Assembly: GCF_006483445.1 (NCBI RefSeq)
Contig: NZ_PPPT01000110.1
Span: forward strand, 1 to 37,937
DNA: 37,937 nucleotides
From: Bradyrhizobium guangdongense
GTDB taxonomy: Bacteria > Pseudomonadota > Alphaproteobacteria > Rhizobiales > Xanthobacteraceae
Direction of reading: 5' to 3'
This document shows, one piece after another, positions 8,805 through 16,901 of this stretch. Numbering within the stretch: position 1 is the stretch's first letter; each line of letters opens with the position of its first letter. The notes beneath the pieces were generated by a model. That model had not been told where the DNA came from, did no database searches, and saw nothing but the letters and a program-made list of their open reading frames with translations. The position numbers and the translations under genes are program-made.

Positions 8805-8833
8805 TATCAGCGCTTTCGGCAGAACGGCTGATA
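8805..8833. promoter_or_regulatory. Inverted repeat upstream of rnd
   Basis: TATCAGC (8805-8811) and GCTGATA (8827-8833) form a 7-bp inverted repeat 20 bp before the rnd start. A TTGACA hexamer lies at 8799-8804, but no good -10 hexamer sits at standard spacing. This may be an operator or a 5'-UTR hairpin. Evidence is limited to symmetry. Confidence 0.25.
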
Positions 8834-8852
8834 CACTTGTCATGGGCCGTTC

Positions 8853-10001
8853 ATGGATCTGATTACCACCACCGCTGACCTCGCCGCTGCCTGCAGCAGG
8901 CTGGCCAAGCACCCCGTCATTACAGTCGATACCGAGTTCCTGCGCGAGACCACCTACTACCCGCTGTTGTGCGTGGTGCAGATGGCGAGCGCCGAGGAAG
9001 CCGTTGTCATCGACACCCTGGCCGAGGGCATCGACCTCAAGCCGTTCTTCGAGCTGATGGGCAACGAGAGCGTGCTGAAGGTGTTCCACGCCGCCCGCCA
9101 GGACATCGAGATCATCTGGCACCAGGCCAACATCATCCCGCACCCGGTGTTCGACACCCAGGTCGCGGCCATGGTGCTCGGCTATGGCGACAGCATCGCC
9201 TATGACCAGCTCGTCGAGAAGGTCACGGGACACCGCCCCGACAAGACCCACCGCTTCACCGACTGGTCGCGCCGCCCGCTGACCAAGGAGCAGATGCATT
9301 ACGCGGTCTCCGACGTGACCCATCTGCGCGACGTCTTCGCAGCGCTCGACGCCGATCTGAAGAAGCGCCGCCGCAGCGACTGGGTCAGCGTCGAGATGGA
9401 GGTCCTCACCTCGCCCCGCACCTACGACTTCCACCCCGAGCGCGCCTGGGAACGGCTGAAGACGCGGGTGCGCAAGCCAAAAGACCTCGCCGTGCTGATG
9501 GAGGTCGCCGCCTGGCGCGAGCAGGAGGCGCAGAGCCGCGACGTGCCGCGCGGCCGCGTGTTGCGCGACGAAGCCGTCAGCGACATCGCGACCCACGCGC
9601 CCAACACGGTGGAGAAGCTCGCCCATCTGCGCTCGGTGCCGAAGGGCTTTGAAAAATCCAAATGGGGCGCCGACATCGTCGCCGCCGTGCAACGCGGGCT
9701 GGCGCGCGACCTCTCAACGCTCCCCAAGCTGGAAAAGCCGCGCAACAATTCCAACGGCCAGGCCATCGTCGAGCTGTTGAAGGTGCTGCTGCGGATGACG
9801 GCGGAGCGCCACGCCGTCGCCAGCAAGGTGATCGCGACCGTCGACGACCTCGAAGCCATCGCCGCCGATGACGAGGCCGACGTCGCCGCCCTGCGCGGCT
9901 GGCGTCGCGAGCTGTTCGGCGATGCCGCGCTGAAGCTGAAGCGCGGCGAGCTTGCGCTGGCGATCGAGAAGGGCCGCGTGATCGGGGTGCAGCGGGCGTA
10001 G
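8853..10001 (+). CDS. rnd: Ribonuclease D
   Basis: A 382-residue 3'-5' exoribonuclease of the DEDDy family, involved in tRNA 3'-end maturation. Exo I is [13 protein letters not shown] (D and E metal ligands), Exo II is [12 protein letters not shown], and Exo III is [10 protein letters not shown] with the Tyr and Asp. An HRDC domain follows at roughly residues 205-290 ([27 protein letters not shown] begins it). The length is normal. The ATG at 8853 opens [10 protein letters not shown] directly before the exonuclease domain. A compound palindromic repeat follows the gene. Confidence 0.96.
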   Translation: MDLITTTADLAAACSRLAKHPVITVDTEFLRETTYYPLLCVVQMASAEEAVVIDTLAEGIDLKPFFELMGNESVLKVFHAARQDIEIIWHQANIIPHPVFDTQVAAMVLGYGDSIAYDQLVEKVTGHRPDKTHRFTDWSRRPLTKEQMHYAVSDVTHLRDVFAALDADLKKRRRSDWVSVEMEVLTSPRTYDFHPERAWERLKTRVRKPKDLAVLMEVAAWREQEAQSRDVPRGRVLRDEAVSDIATHAPNTVEKLAHLRSVPKGFEKSKWGADIVAAVQRGLARDLSTLPKLEKPRNNSNGQAIVELLKVLLRMTAERHAVASKVIATVDDLEAIAADDEADVAALRGWRRELFGDAALKLKRGELALAIEKGRVIGVQRA

Positions 10002-10007
10002 TTCGAG

Positions 10008-10159
10008 CACCGTCATCCTGAGGTGCGAACCATGCGGCGCGCACGCGCTGCATGGTGAGCCTCGAAGGATGAAACGCCCCCGCTGCAGCTGGTTGGGCCG
10101 TCGCCCTTCGAGGCTCGCCCTGCGGCAAGCCGCAGGACGTGCACCTCAGGGTGACGGTG
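10008..10159. repeat. Compound palindromic intergenic repeat after rnd
   Basis: The outer arms CACCGTCATCCTGAGGTGC (10008-10026) and GCACCTCAGGGTGACGGTG (10141-10159) are inverted with one mismatch. Inside are an ACCATGC/GCATGGT hairpin (10029-10056), an inverted GAGCCTCGAAGG/CCTTCGAGGCTC pair (10057-10116) and a TGCGG-CAAG-CCGCA hairpin (10121-10134). The whole could form a multi-branched cruciform. This style of repeat is common between genes in Bradyrhizobium and Rhodopseudomonas. No transposase is linked to it here. Confidence 0.8.
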
Positions 10160-10206
10160 ATAGAGTTGCGCTTGCAACTATGCAGGCTACGGAGACAGCT
10201 CCCGCC

Positions 10207-11592
10207 CTACGCCGCCGGCGTCAGCTTCGCCGCTTCCGCCTTGAGATCCTCAAGCATCCCAGCGATCCCGTCCACCAGCTCGTCGATCTCAGCCTTGCCG
10301 ACGATCAGCGGCGGGCAGATCGCCAGCGCATCGAGCATGTTGCGCGAGATGATGCCGCGCTCCAGCAGCAGCTTGCTTGCGACGCCGCCGAGCGCGCCGG
10401 GCGTTGCGGCCGCGACCTTGCGGCCCTTGTCCAGCACCAGCTCCACCGCGGCGATCAGGCCGACGCCACGGACTTCGCCCACCAGCGGATGGTCGGCGAG
10501 CTTGCGCAACCGCGCTTGCATGTAGGCGCCGATCTCGGCGGCATGCGCGACCAGGCCGCGCTCCTCGATGATCTTCAAATTCTCCAGCGCAACGGCTGAC
10601 CCGACCGGATGACCGCCGGCGGTAAAGCCGTGGCCGAGCACGCCGATCTTGTTGCTCTCATCCGCGATCGGCTCGAACATGCGATCGTTCATGATGATCG
10701 CCGAGAACGGGAAATAGCTTGAGGTGATCTGCTTGGAGACCACGAGCACGTCGGGCTTGATGTTGTAGGTCTCGCAGCCGAACATCTTGCCGGTGCGGCC
10801 GAAGCCGCAGATGACCTCGTCGGCGACCAGCAAAATGTCGTACTTGTTCAGGACGGCCTGGATCTTCTCCCAATAGGTCGTGGGCGGCACGATGACGCCG
10901 CCGGCGCCCATCACGGGCTCGCCGAAGAAGGCCGCAATCGTCTCAGGCCCTTCCTTCTGGATCAGCGCGTCGAGCTCCTCGGCACGCCGGGTCGCAAACG
11001 CTTCCTCGCTCTCACCCGGTGCCGCGTCCTTGTAGTGATGCGGCGAGCCGGTGTGCAGGATGTTCGGCAGCGGCAGGTCGAAGGAGCGGTGGTTGTTCGG
11101 CAGGCCGGTGAGGCTTGCGGACGCAATGGTGACGCCGTGATAGCCGCGCATCCGGCTGATGACCTTCTTGCGCTGCGGCTGGCCCAGCGAATTCGAGCGA
11201 TAGGCGATCAGCTTCAGCACGGTGTCGTTGGCTTCCGAGCCCGAATTGGTGAAGAACACCTTGCTCATCGGCACCGGCGCCATCTTCACGAGCTTCTCGG
11301 CGAGGTCGATCGAGGGGCCGTGCGAGCGCGAGGCGAAGGTGTGGTAGAACGGCAGCGCCTGCATCTGGCGATGCGCGGCGTCCACCAGCCGCTTCTCGCT
11401 GAAGCCGAGCCCGACACTCCACAGCCCCGCCATCGCCTCGAGATAGCGCTTGCCGGCCGCGTCATAGACGTAAGGCCCCTCGCCGCGCTCGATCACCAGC
11501 GGACCAGCCTGCTGGTGGGATCGCGCATTGGTGTAGGCGTGGAGCTGATAGGCGACGTCGCGGGCTTCTTGCGAGTTCGGTAGCATGGTCAT
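10207..11592 (-). CDS. Class III PLP-dependent aminotransferase
   Basis: A 461-residue omega-type aminotransferase (PF00202-like), cytoplasmic, which transfers an amino group from an omega-amino acid or amine to pyruvate or another keto acid. Fold-type I marks are TNSGSEANDTVLKL (phosphate cup), RMRGYHGVTIASASLTG, VADEVICGFGRTGKMFG (PLP-pyridine Asp) and VSKQITSSYFPFSAI with the Schiff-base lysine. The ATG at 11592 (MTMLPNSQEARD) follows AGGGA. An upstream in-frame start at 11682 would add 30 residues without motif support. Beta-alanine, taurine, putrescine or 4-aminobutyrate are all possible donors; the sequence does not settle it. It lies 153 bp downstream of the small acidic gene on the same strand. 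Confidence 0.9.
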   Translation of the reverse strand: MTMLPNSQEARDVAYQLHAYTNARSHQQAGPLVIERGEGPYVYDAAGKRYLEAMAGLWSVGLGFSEKRLVDAAHRQMQALPFYHTFASRSHGPSIDLAEKLVKMAPVPMSKVFFTNSGSEANDTVLKLIAYRSNSLGQPQRKKVISRMRGYHGVTIASASLTGLPNNHRSFDLPLPNILHTGSPHHYKDAAPGESEEAFATRRAEELDALIQKEGPETIAAFFGEPVMGAGGVIVPPTTYWEKIQAVLNKYDILLVADEVICGFGRTGKMFGCETYNIKPDVLVVSKQITSSYFPFSAIIMNDRMFEPIADESNKIGVLGHGFTAGGHPVGSAVALENLKIIEERGLVAHAAEIGAYMQARLRKLADHPLVGEVRGVGLIAAVELVLDKGRKVAAATPGALGGVASKLLLERGIISRNMLDALAICPPLIVGKAEIDELVDGIAGMLEDLKAEAAKLTPAA

Positions 11593-11745
11593 TGCGGTAT
11601 CCCTAAGGCTGGCATCGGTCGCACCGACGCAAGCCTTGTCTGGAGAAAGCGTTGCCATCTTGGCTATTGCCACTGGACGCAACTTGCAACGTCATTTCAT
11701 GGGGCACAAATGCCGGGCAGCGTTGCATGAAGAAACTGTGCGTCC

Positions 11746-11925
11746 TTACGCCGCCCCGTCATCGTCGTCGCCGCTTTCGGCCTCAGCCGCTTCCCTCACC
11801 TCGACCAGCGCCATGGACAGGAGATAGACGGTCGTCGGCAGGTTGAGCCGGCGCGCCGTCTCGACGACGAGCGACAGATCGCTCGCCAGTTCCTCAAGCT
11901 GTTGCCCCCGAGACAAGTTTCCCAT
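11746..11925 (-). CDS. Small acidic-tailed hypothetical protein
   Basis: A 59-residue protein from the ATG at 11925, which follows AAGGA at good spacing. A GTG at 11967, overlapping the upstream stop as GTGA, would give 73 residues. The centre is an amphipathic helix (QLEELASDLSLVVETARRL). It is followed by a Leu-rich stretch and a very acidic tail (ESGDDDDGAA). I recognise no family. It is the last of four closely spaced minus-strand genes divergent from a LysR regulator, so it is probably co-expressed with the isochorismatase-fold protein. Confidence 0.7.
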   Translation of the reverse strand: MGNLSRGQQLEELASDLSLVVETARRLNLPTTVYLLSMALVEVREAAEAESGDDDDGAA

Positions 11926-11963
11926 CCATCCTTGTCGCCGGTCGAAGAGCCGGCGGCGGCTTG

Positions 11964-12530
11964 TCACACCGCGATGGCGCCGCTGGTCCTGAGGAGCTCG
12001 GCGCTTGCCTGCACATTAGCAAAATTGCCGATCACAGACATCACCGCTTGCTTGTAAGCGGCGGCGTCTCCCGTGCCGGGACTGCGGCAGGCAACCGCGT
12101 CGGCGATCACCTGGTAGCGGTGGCTGCGGTGAAAACCGTCGACGACGGTGGCAAGCACGGTCTCGTCGAGGGAAAAGCCCAGCAGGACGCAACGGAAATT
12201 CTTGATGTTCGAGGTGTAGTCGACGAAGCGCGCCGAGCTATAGGCCGACGGCAGCGGGTGCTCGAAGGTCATCTCGCCGGGCCGCGGCTTCAATTCGCCG
12301 ATCCAGTCGGTCAGCTTGGATGCCGGATTGAACCAGGCCGCCTGCGCGATGCGCTTGAGGTGGATCACCGGCCAGAGATTGTCGCGCCACAGCGTCAGCA
12401 GTTCGAGGCCGCGCGAGGTGGCGGCGTCGCCATTGAGAATGACGTGGCGACGCCCGGGGGTCAGGTATTCGACCTGCAGATCCGCGCAAACCAGGATCGG
12501 CGGATCGTCTTGAAGAGAGGAAGCCAGCAT
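11964..12530 (-). CDS. Isochorismatase-fold hydrolase-like protein lacking Lys and Cys of the triad
   Basis: A 188-residue protein with the isochorismatase/cysteine-hydrolase fold (ILVCADLQVEY at the start, VLLGFSLDETVLATVVDGF near the end, then the RYQVIADAVA strand-helix). The family Asp is present (D17). The usual Lys before the SAF/SAY motif is His here (H91 in FEHPLPSAY). The catalytic Cys position in the G-x5-C-V-x2-T motif is Thr (T124). EntB/PhzD-type isochorismatases also lack the Cys, but they keep the Lys. It may be a divergent hydrolase or a non-enzymatic member. It sits in a four-gene operon, 25 bp after an acetyltransferase gene. Confidence 0.82.
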   Translation of the reverse strand: MLASSLQDDPPILVCADLQVEYLTPGRRHVILNGDAATSRGLELLTLWRDNLWPVIHLKRIAQAAWFNPASKLTDWIGELKPRPGEMTFEHPLPSAYSSARFVDYTSNIKNFRCVLLGFSLDETVLATVVDGFHRSHRYQVIADAVACRSPGTGDAAAYKQAVMSVIGNFANVQASAELLRTSGAIAV

Positions 12531-12555
12531 CGTCTTGCTTGTAGTTGCACCAATT

Positions 12556-13176
12556 TCATCGATCAGCGGCGGACAGGGTCCGCAGCGGCGAGGTCACCGC
12601 CCGTCCCGCCGAGGCATCAAGTACACCAGGCCGGTCCCAGTCTCCTTCGGGGCGGATAATCACGTAAGGATCACTGTCCAGCGTGATGGCGTCGGGCCCG
12701 GGCTCGATCTCGAGCACCATCTCCGTATAGGAGAAATCGGAAAAGGTGATCTTTCTGTTGTGGCCGAGCGGCTTGGCGCCGAAATGAGCCCAGAAGTCGA
12801 CCAGCCGGTCCTGTGCCTGGCCGTAGATCTTGCGAAAGCCCTTGCGCTTCACATAGTCGACGCTGGCCTGCACCAGCTTGAACGACACGCGGGAGCGGCG
12901 ATATTGGTGGCGCACCGCAAGGCGCTCGACCTTGGCGAATTCGCCGAAGAAACGCACCCGCAGGCAGCCCGCGGGCTCGTTGCCGACGAAGCCGATGAAA
13001 TGCGCGGCCACGAGGTCGTTGCCGTCGAACTCCTCGTCGAACGGACAATCCTGCTCGGCGAGATAGACCGCCGAGCGAATGGCGGTGACCAGCATGAGAT
13101 CGCTGGGATCGCGCGCAATGCGAATGGAGATGGCGCGGGAGTCGGGTTTGGCATTCGGAATTCTAGTGCCGTGCAT
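12556..13176 (-). CDS. GNAT-family N-acyltransferase-like protein
   Basis: A 206-residue protein with a recognisable acyl-CoA N-acyltransferase core. It shows a GFVGNEPAGCLRVRFF strand-turn-strand, then AKVERLAVRHQYRR leading into the CoA-binding helix (SRVSFKLVQASVDYVKRKG), and FWAHFGAKPL near the end. The usual glycine-rich Q/R-x-x-G-x-G loop is degenerate (HQYRRSRVS), which is also seen in autoinducer-synthase-like and N-acyl amino acid synthase-like members. The ATG at 13176 follows AAGGAG. The upstream gene stop overlaps its start by about 14 bp. The C-terminal 40 residues look like an extension. The substrate is unknown. Confidence 0.78.
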   Translation of the reverse strand: MHGTRIPNAKPDSRAISIRIARDPSDLMLVTAIRSAVYLAEQDCPFDEEFDGNDLVAAHFIGFVGNEPAGCLRVRFFGEFAKVERLAVRHQYRRSRVSFKLVQASVDYVKRKGFRKIYGQAQDRLVDFWAHFGAKPLGHNRKITFSDFSYTEMVLEIEPGPDAITLDSDPYVIIRPEGDWDRPGVLDASAGRAVTSPLRTLSAADR

Positions 13177-13789
13177 CTGCAAAACTCCTTGCTTCGAAAA
13201 TTGAGCCCGGCATGCGCACTGGTTGTCGATTCCAGGGCCGCTCGTAACACCAGAGGTCGGGCTGGAAGCTCGGGATAGGCGCAAATCCCGTCGCTTTCAT
13301 GATGTCGCGCCCCGCCGCCGTCGACGGCTGGGCGAAGCAGTCAGCGCTGCGAAACCGCGGTTGCCGCAAATGCGCGGAGGCCTTGCCGAGCCCCGCGATG
13401 CCCCGCCCCGTGGCCGCGATCGCCCAGATGTAGATCGCCGACACCTCCTCATCGCCGGAGGCGAGATGGCGCGTGTCGGGCTCGGTCAGGCGGATTTCGT
13501 CGAGCAGCAGCGCGTCATGCCCGAGGCTGTTGAGGTACAGAAATGCCATGCCGCCGACCAAACTGCCCTTGCGGCTGAAGGTCAGCAGACATTGCGGATC
13601 GAAGGTGAAGTAGCGCGCGAGCTCCGGTTCCCCGATCCGCACGCCCGGCACGAGCCGGTGGGCCATGTCGGCAAGTGCTGCAAGTTCGGAATATTGCGCA
13701 CAATGGACATCGACGTCGGGGCTGAGCGGCAGGGCGTCAAATTCGTGCCTTGCGGCAAACGAGCCCCTTTCCATACCCATATTGCGCAT
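13163..13789 (-). CDS. Hypothetical protein, possibly a second GNAT-like protein
   Basis: A 208-residue protein and the first gene of the minus-strand operon facing the LysR gene. It has alternating strands and helices (LLTFSRKGSLVGGMAFLYLNS; IYIWAIAATGRGIAGLGKAS) and a late GRDIMKATGFAPIPSF segment. This segment resembles the C-terminal part of acetyltransferase folds. No diagnostic motif is certain. It overlaps the next acetyltransferase-like gene by 14 bp, so translation is likely coupled. Other in-frame starts (M4, M6) lie within a few codons of the ATG at 13789. Confidence 0.7.
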   Translation of the reverse strand: MRNMGMERGSFAARHEFDALPLSPDVDVHCAQYSELAALADMAHRLVPGVRIGEPELARYFTFDPQCLLTFSRKGSLVGGMAFLYLNSLGHDALLLDEIRLTEPDTRHLASGDEEVSAIYIWAIAATGRGIAGLGKASAHLRQPRFRSADCFAQPSTAAGRDIMKATGFAPIPSFQPDLWCYERPWNRQPVRMPGSIFEARSFADARH

Positions 13790-13845
13790 CTATCGTTTCC
13801 CCCATCCCGTTACGGTGGAGAGCTTAGCGGGTCAGGATCAGGCGT

Positions 13846-14889
13846 ATGCAGCAACTATTGCAACGGGGTGCTGCGATGATGCAGCACCGAAGTGAAGAGT
13901 CCCTGGATGCGTCCTGGGATGATTTGAAGCTGTTTTTAGCGTGCGCAAAGTATAAAAGTTTCCGTAACGCCGCCGAAGAGCTCGGCCTCACCTCGACGAC
14001 GCTGATGCGCAGGATCGACCGGCTCGAGGAGAGCATCGGTTGCAAGCTTTTCCTGCGTGACCAGAGCGGGCTCACGCTGAGCGACGAAGGCACGGCGATG
14101 ATCTCGGACGTGTCGCTGATGGAGCGTCACGCCTTCAACGTGTTTCGACGCGCGTCGCGCTCCTCGAGCGATACCACGGGCACGGTGCGCGTCGCGGTGA
14201 CCGAAGGCCCCGGCAATTTCTGGATCCTGCCGCGCCTGATCGACTTCCAGAAGACCTACCGCAAGATCACCGTCGACCTGCGCTGCGCGATGGAGCAGGC
14301 CGACGTCGCGCGGCTGGAGTCCGACATCGCGATCCAGTTGGAGCCGCCGACCAATCCGGATCTCATCGTCGCCAAGCTCGGCAGGCTGCACATCTATCCC
14401 TTCGTCTCGCGGGACTATGAAAGCCTGCACGGCGTGCCGGCCACGCTCGCCGAGTTGAAGAACCATCGCATCGTCAAGCAGAGCGCGCCGCAGGTCGACG
14501 ACACCGCCTATGCCCGCATCCTCGGACTGAAATCGCTGGAGGGCATCGTCGGGATCAAGACCAACTCGTCGATCGGCGTGCTCTATGCGGTGGAGCGCGG
14601 CGCCGGCATCGGCTTCCTGCCGACGGTGTCGATCGCGCTCGGTGCGCCGCTCGTCGCCGTCGATCTCGGCGTCAGCCACCATGCCGATCTCTGGCTCACC
14701 TATCACAAGGAATTCCGCGCATCCGAGCGGCACAAGATCGTGGTCGAGTGGCTGAAGAAGATCTTCGATCCAAAGACCTATCCCTGCTTTCGCGACGAGT
14801 TCATCCATCCGAACGCGCTGGTACCGATGATGGCGGCGGCAAGAGAGAGCGTCGGGCTGGCCGGCTACATCGCGGCAGAGCCGATGTGA
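13846..14889 (+). CDS. LysR-family transcriptional regulator
   Basis: A 347-residue regulator, slightly longer than the usual 300. The N-terminal winged helix-turn-helix is WDDLKLFLACAKYKSFRNAAEELGLTSTTLMRRIDRLEESIG. The following segment, GCKLFLRDQSGLTLSDEGTAM, is typical LysR. The C-terminal domain (about residues 100-310) is the periplasmic-binding-like inducer-sensing fold. Starts at 13846, 13876 or 13879 are all possible. The gene is divergent from the operon at 13789 with a very short shared region, so it is a strong candidate regulator of that operon. The inducer is unknown. Confidence 0.9.
   Translation: MQQLLQRGAAMMQHRSEESLDASWDDLKLFLACAKYKSFRNAAEELGLTSTTLMRRIDRLEESIGCKLFLRDQSGLTLSDEGTAMISDVSLMERHAFNVFRRASRSSSDTTGTVRVAVTEGPGNFWILPRLIDFQKTYRKITVDLRCAMEQADVARLESDIAIQLEPPTNPDLIVAKLGRLHIYPFVSRDYESLHGVPATLAELKNHRIVKQSAPQVDDTAYARILGLKSLEGIVGIKTNSSIGVLYAVERGAGIGFLPTVSIALGAPLVAVDLGVSHHADLWLTYHKEFRASERHKIVVEWLKKIFDPKTYPCFRDEFIHPNALVPMMAAARESVGLAGYIAAEPM
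13869..13886. promoter_or_regulatory. Inverted repeat in the LysR divergon
   Basis: TGCTGC-GATGAT-GCAGCA forms a perfect 6-bp dyad at the possible second start codon of the LysR gene, about 80 bp from the divergent operon start. If translation starts at 13876/13879, the dyad covers the start and may be an autoregulatory site. This is inference from symmetry only; it is not a classic T-N11-A LysR box. Confidence 0.3.
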
Positions 14890-14905
14890 GCGGCGGGAAG
14901 CCGGC

Positions 14906-16063
14906 CTACCATTTGTATTCGAAGCCAACCGTGCCTTGGTGCGAGCGGAATTCGCTGCGCAGTTTTGTGTCGTAATTGACGTAGAGCCGCGCGGTGTTGG
15001 TCAGGCTGAGCGAGGCCGAGCCCCCCGCATCCACGCCGTAGCGGCTCTCGCCGATGCCGGGCACCACGATGCTCTGCGCGCCCAGGCTGACCTGGATCGA
15101 GCCGAGGTCCTGGTAGAAATTGTCGACGAACTTGCCGTAGGCCGACAGGTCCAGAATCTTCTGGTCGAAGATGAAGTAGCGGCCGACCTCGGCGCCGATC
15201 ATGACGCGCGCGCGCGCCAATGCCGTCGCCCCGACCGCCATGGGATCGAGTCCCCCGACTTCGTTGAATGCGGCGCTGGTGGCGCGGACATATTCGAGCG
15301 CGCCCTTGGGCACGATGCGCGCCTGGTCCTGCGTCCAGTAATAACTAACTTCCGTGAGCGCGCCGTCGATCGCGGCGTGGTAGCGCGCGGTCGCCAGACC
15401 GAAGCCGGTGTCGCGGCTGGAGCGGACATTGCCAAAGCCGTGCACGGCGGCGAAAGCCCAGGTCCACGGTCCCTTGTCGATCGAGCCGTTGAAGCCGATC
15501 TGCGTCAGGTCGAGCGTTGCCGATTGCAGCGCGAGCGGCACGTCCACATCGGTGCGGCCCTGGTCGATGGAGAAACCGATATTGACGCCCGGCGCGAGCC
15601 GCGCGCCGAAGCCGGCCACCCCGCCGAACGTCTTGCGCTTGTCGCCGACGAAATCACCTTGCGCGTCGGTGCGGGCGGAGATCCCGTAGCCCTCGAACCA
15701 GGTCCGGTAGCGCGGCGCTTCCGTCTCCGACGAGGCGCCGCCGCCGCCGGGATTGTTGCGCATCGTGCGGTTGAAGCCGTTGGAGGCCTGATTGCCGAGC
15801 CGCTCCAGGAAGTTTGAACCGAGGTCGAGCGTGGTGTTGCCGATCGCGCGCTCGAAATTGGTCGCGGTCGGCGATGGAGTTGGGATCGGGGTCGGAGACG
15901 GTGTCGGCGTCGGGGTCGGGGTCGGCGTTGGCGTCGGGCTCTGTGCGAAGGCCGGCGCGGCGGCCAGGGACAATCCGAACCCAAGCACAAGCACGGCCGC
16001 GATCCGGCGGAGCCGATCCAGCCAGATCGTCCGTCCTGGTCCTGACGGCCGCGCACTGCGCAT
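14906..16063 (-). CDS. Outer-membrane beta-barrel protein with Pro-Thr linker
   Basis: About 385 residues from the ATG at 16063; a TTG at 16084 would add seven. A signal peptide ends AAAPAFA. It is followed directly by a (PT)n/(PS)n linker of about 25 residues, then a short helical stretch and a C-terminal domain with alternating short beta strands. The protein ends VGFEYKW; a terminal aromatic residue is the signal for BAM insertion. This is the layout of an autotransporter-type beta-barrel, but no passenger domain precedes the barrel. The linker is encoded by low-complexity GTCGGGGTCGG-type repeats around 15870-15945. It is convergent with the LysR gene. Confidence 0.82.
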   Translation of the reverse strand: MRSARPSGPGRTIWLDRLRRIAAVLVLGFGLSLAAAPAFAQSPTPTPTPTPTPTPSPTPIPTPSPTATNFERAIGNTTLDLGSNFLERLGNQASNGFNRTMRNNPGGGGASSETEAPRYRTWFEGYGISARTDAQGDFVGDKRKTFGGVAGFGARLAPGVNIGFSIDQGRTDVDVPLALQSATLDLTQIGFNGSIDKGPWTWAFAAVHGFGNVRSSRDTGFGLATARYHAAIDGALTEVSYYWTQDQARIVPKGALEYVRATSAAFNEVGGLDPMAVGATALARARVMIGAEVGRYFIFDQKILDLSAYGKFVDNFYQDLGSIQVSLGAQSIVVPGIGESRYGVDAGGSASLSLTNTARLYVNYDTKLRSEFRSHQGTVGFEYKW

Positions 16064-16233
16064 AACGACACAATCCCAACGCAAATGACGGCGCGAAAAA
16101 CCGTTGATATCCGCGACCGCAATGGGCGATTTGCGCCGAACTGGCGCAGGGGGTCAATCGGTTGAACTCCCACGACAGGGACGATTGCGCCGGGTTGTGC
16201 TTCCGCGGCCACAGGGGCCGACGGATTTCGCGC

Positions 16234-16896
16234 TCACTGCGCGTCGGTTGAGACCGGCGCGATCAGGAAATTCTCCGAGGCCCCGCTCCCCGCCGTTCTG
16301 CAGACGTCGCCCTCGATCTTGACCTTGCCTTGCGCGAGCAGCCGGAGTGCCTCCGGATAGATGCGATGCTCGATCTCGAGGATGCGCTCGGAGAGCGTGT
16401 CCGCCGTGTCGTGATCGCTGACGGGGACCGCACCCTGCATCACGATCGGACCGGCATCGGTCTCGGGGATCACGAAATGCACGGTCGCGCCGGAGAGTTT
16501 GACGCCGGCACGCAAGGCCTGGCCGTGCGGGTCGAGGCCGGGGAAGGACGGCAGCAGCGAGGGATGGATGTTGAGCATTTTGCCGTACCAGGCCCTGGTG
16601 AACTCGGCCGTGAACAGCCGCATGAAGCCACCCAGACAAATCAGCTCGATGCCGTGCTGGTCGAGGGCACCCTGCAACACCGCCTCGAAACCGGCGCGGT
16701 CCTTGCCGAACGGCTTGCTCTCGATCACCAGCGTCTTGACGCCGCTGGCTTTCGCCCGTTCCAGGCCGAGCGCATCGGCCTTGTTCGAGATCACGAGCGA
16801 AATCTCGGCCGGGAAATCCGGTGCGGCTGCTGCCTTGATCAGCGCGGCCATGTTGGAGCCGCGGCCCGAGATCAAAATGGCGACGCGACGCTTCAT
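16234..16896 (-). CDS. purN: Phosphoribosylglycinamide formyltransferase (GART)
   Basis: A 220-residue enzyme of purine synthesis that transfers the formyl group of 10-formyl-THF to GAR. The phosphate-binding loop SGRGSNM lies near the N-terminus. The catalytic trio is present as N109 and H111 in MLNIHPSLLPSFPG and D147 in PETDAGPIV. It begins 5 bp after the purM stop, so the two form an operon. The C-terminal 20 residues (SGASENFLIAPVSTDAQ) extend slightly beyond the usual family end. Confidence 0.97.
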   Translation of the reverse strand: MKRRVAILISGRGSNMAALIKAAAAPDFPAEISLVISNKADALGLERAKASGVKTLVIESKPFGKDRAGFEAVLQGALDQHGIELICLGGFMRLFTAEFTRAWYGKMLNIHPSLLPSFPGLDPHGQALRAGVKLSGATVHFVIPETDAGPIVMQGAVPVSDHDTADTLSERILEIEHRIYPEALRLLAQGKVKIEGDVCRTAGSGASENFLIAPVSTDAQ

Positions 16897-16901
16897 GGGG
16901 C

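Noticed and set aside
15870..15945. Tandem GTCGGGGTCGG-type repeat as a possible CRISPR or VNTR
   Set aside because: It is in frame and encodes the Pro-Thr linker of the outer-membrane protein; there are no spacers.
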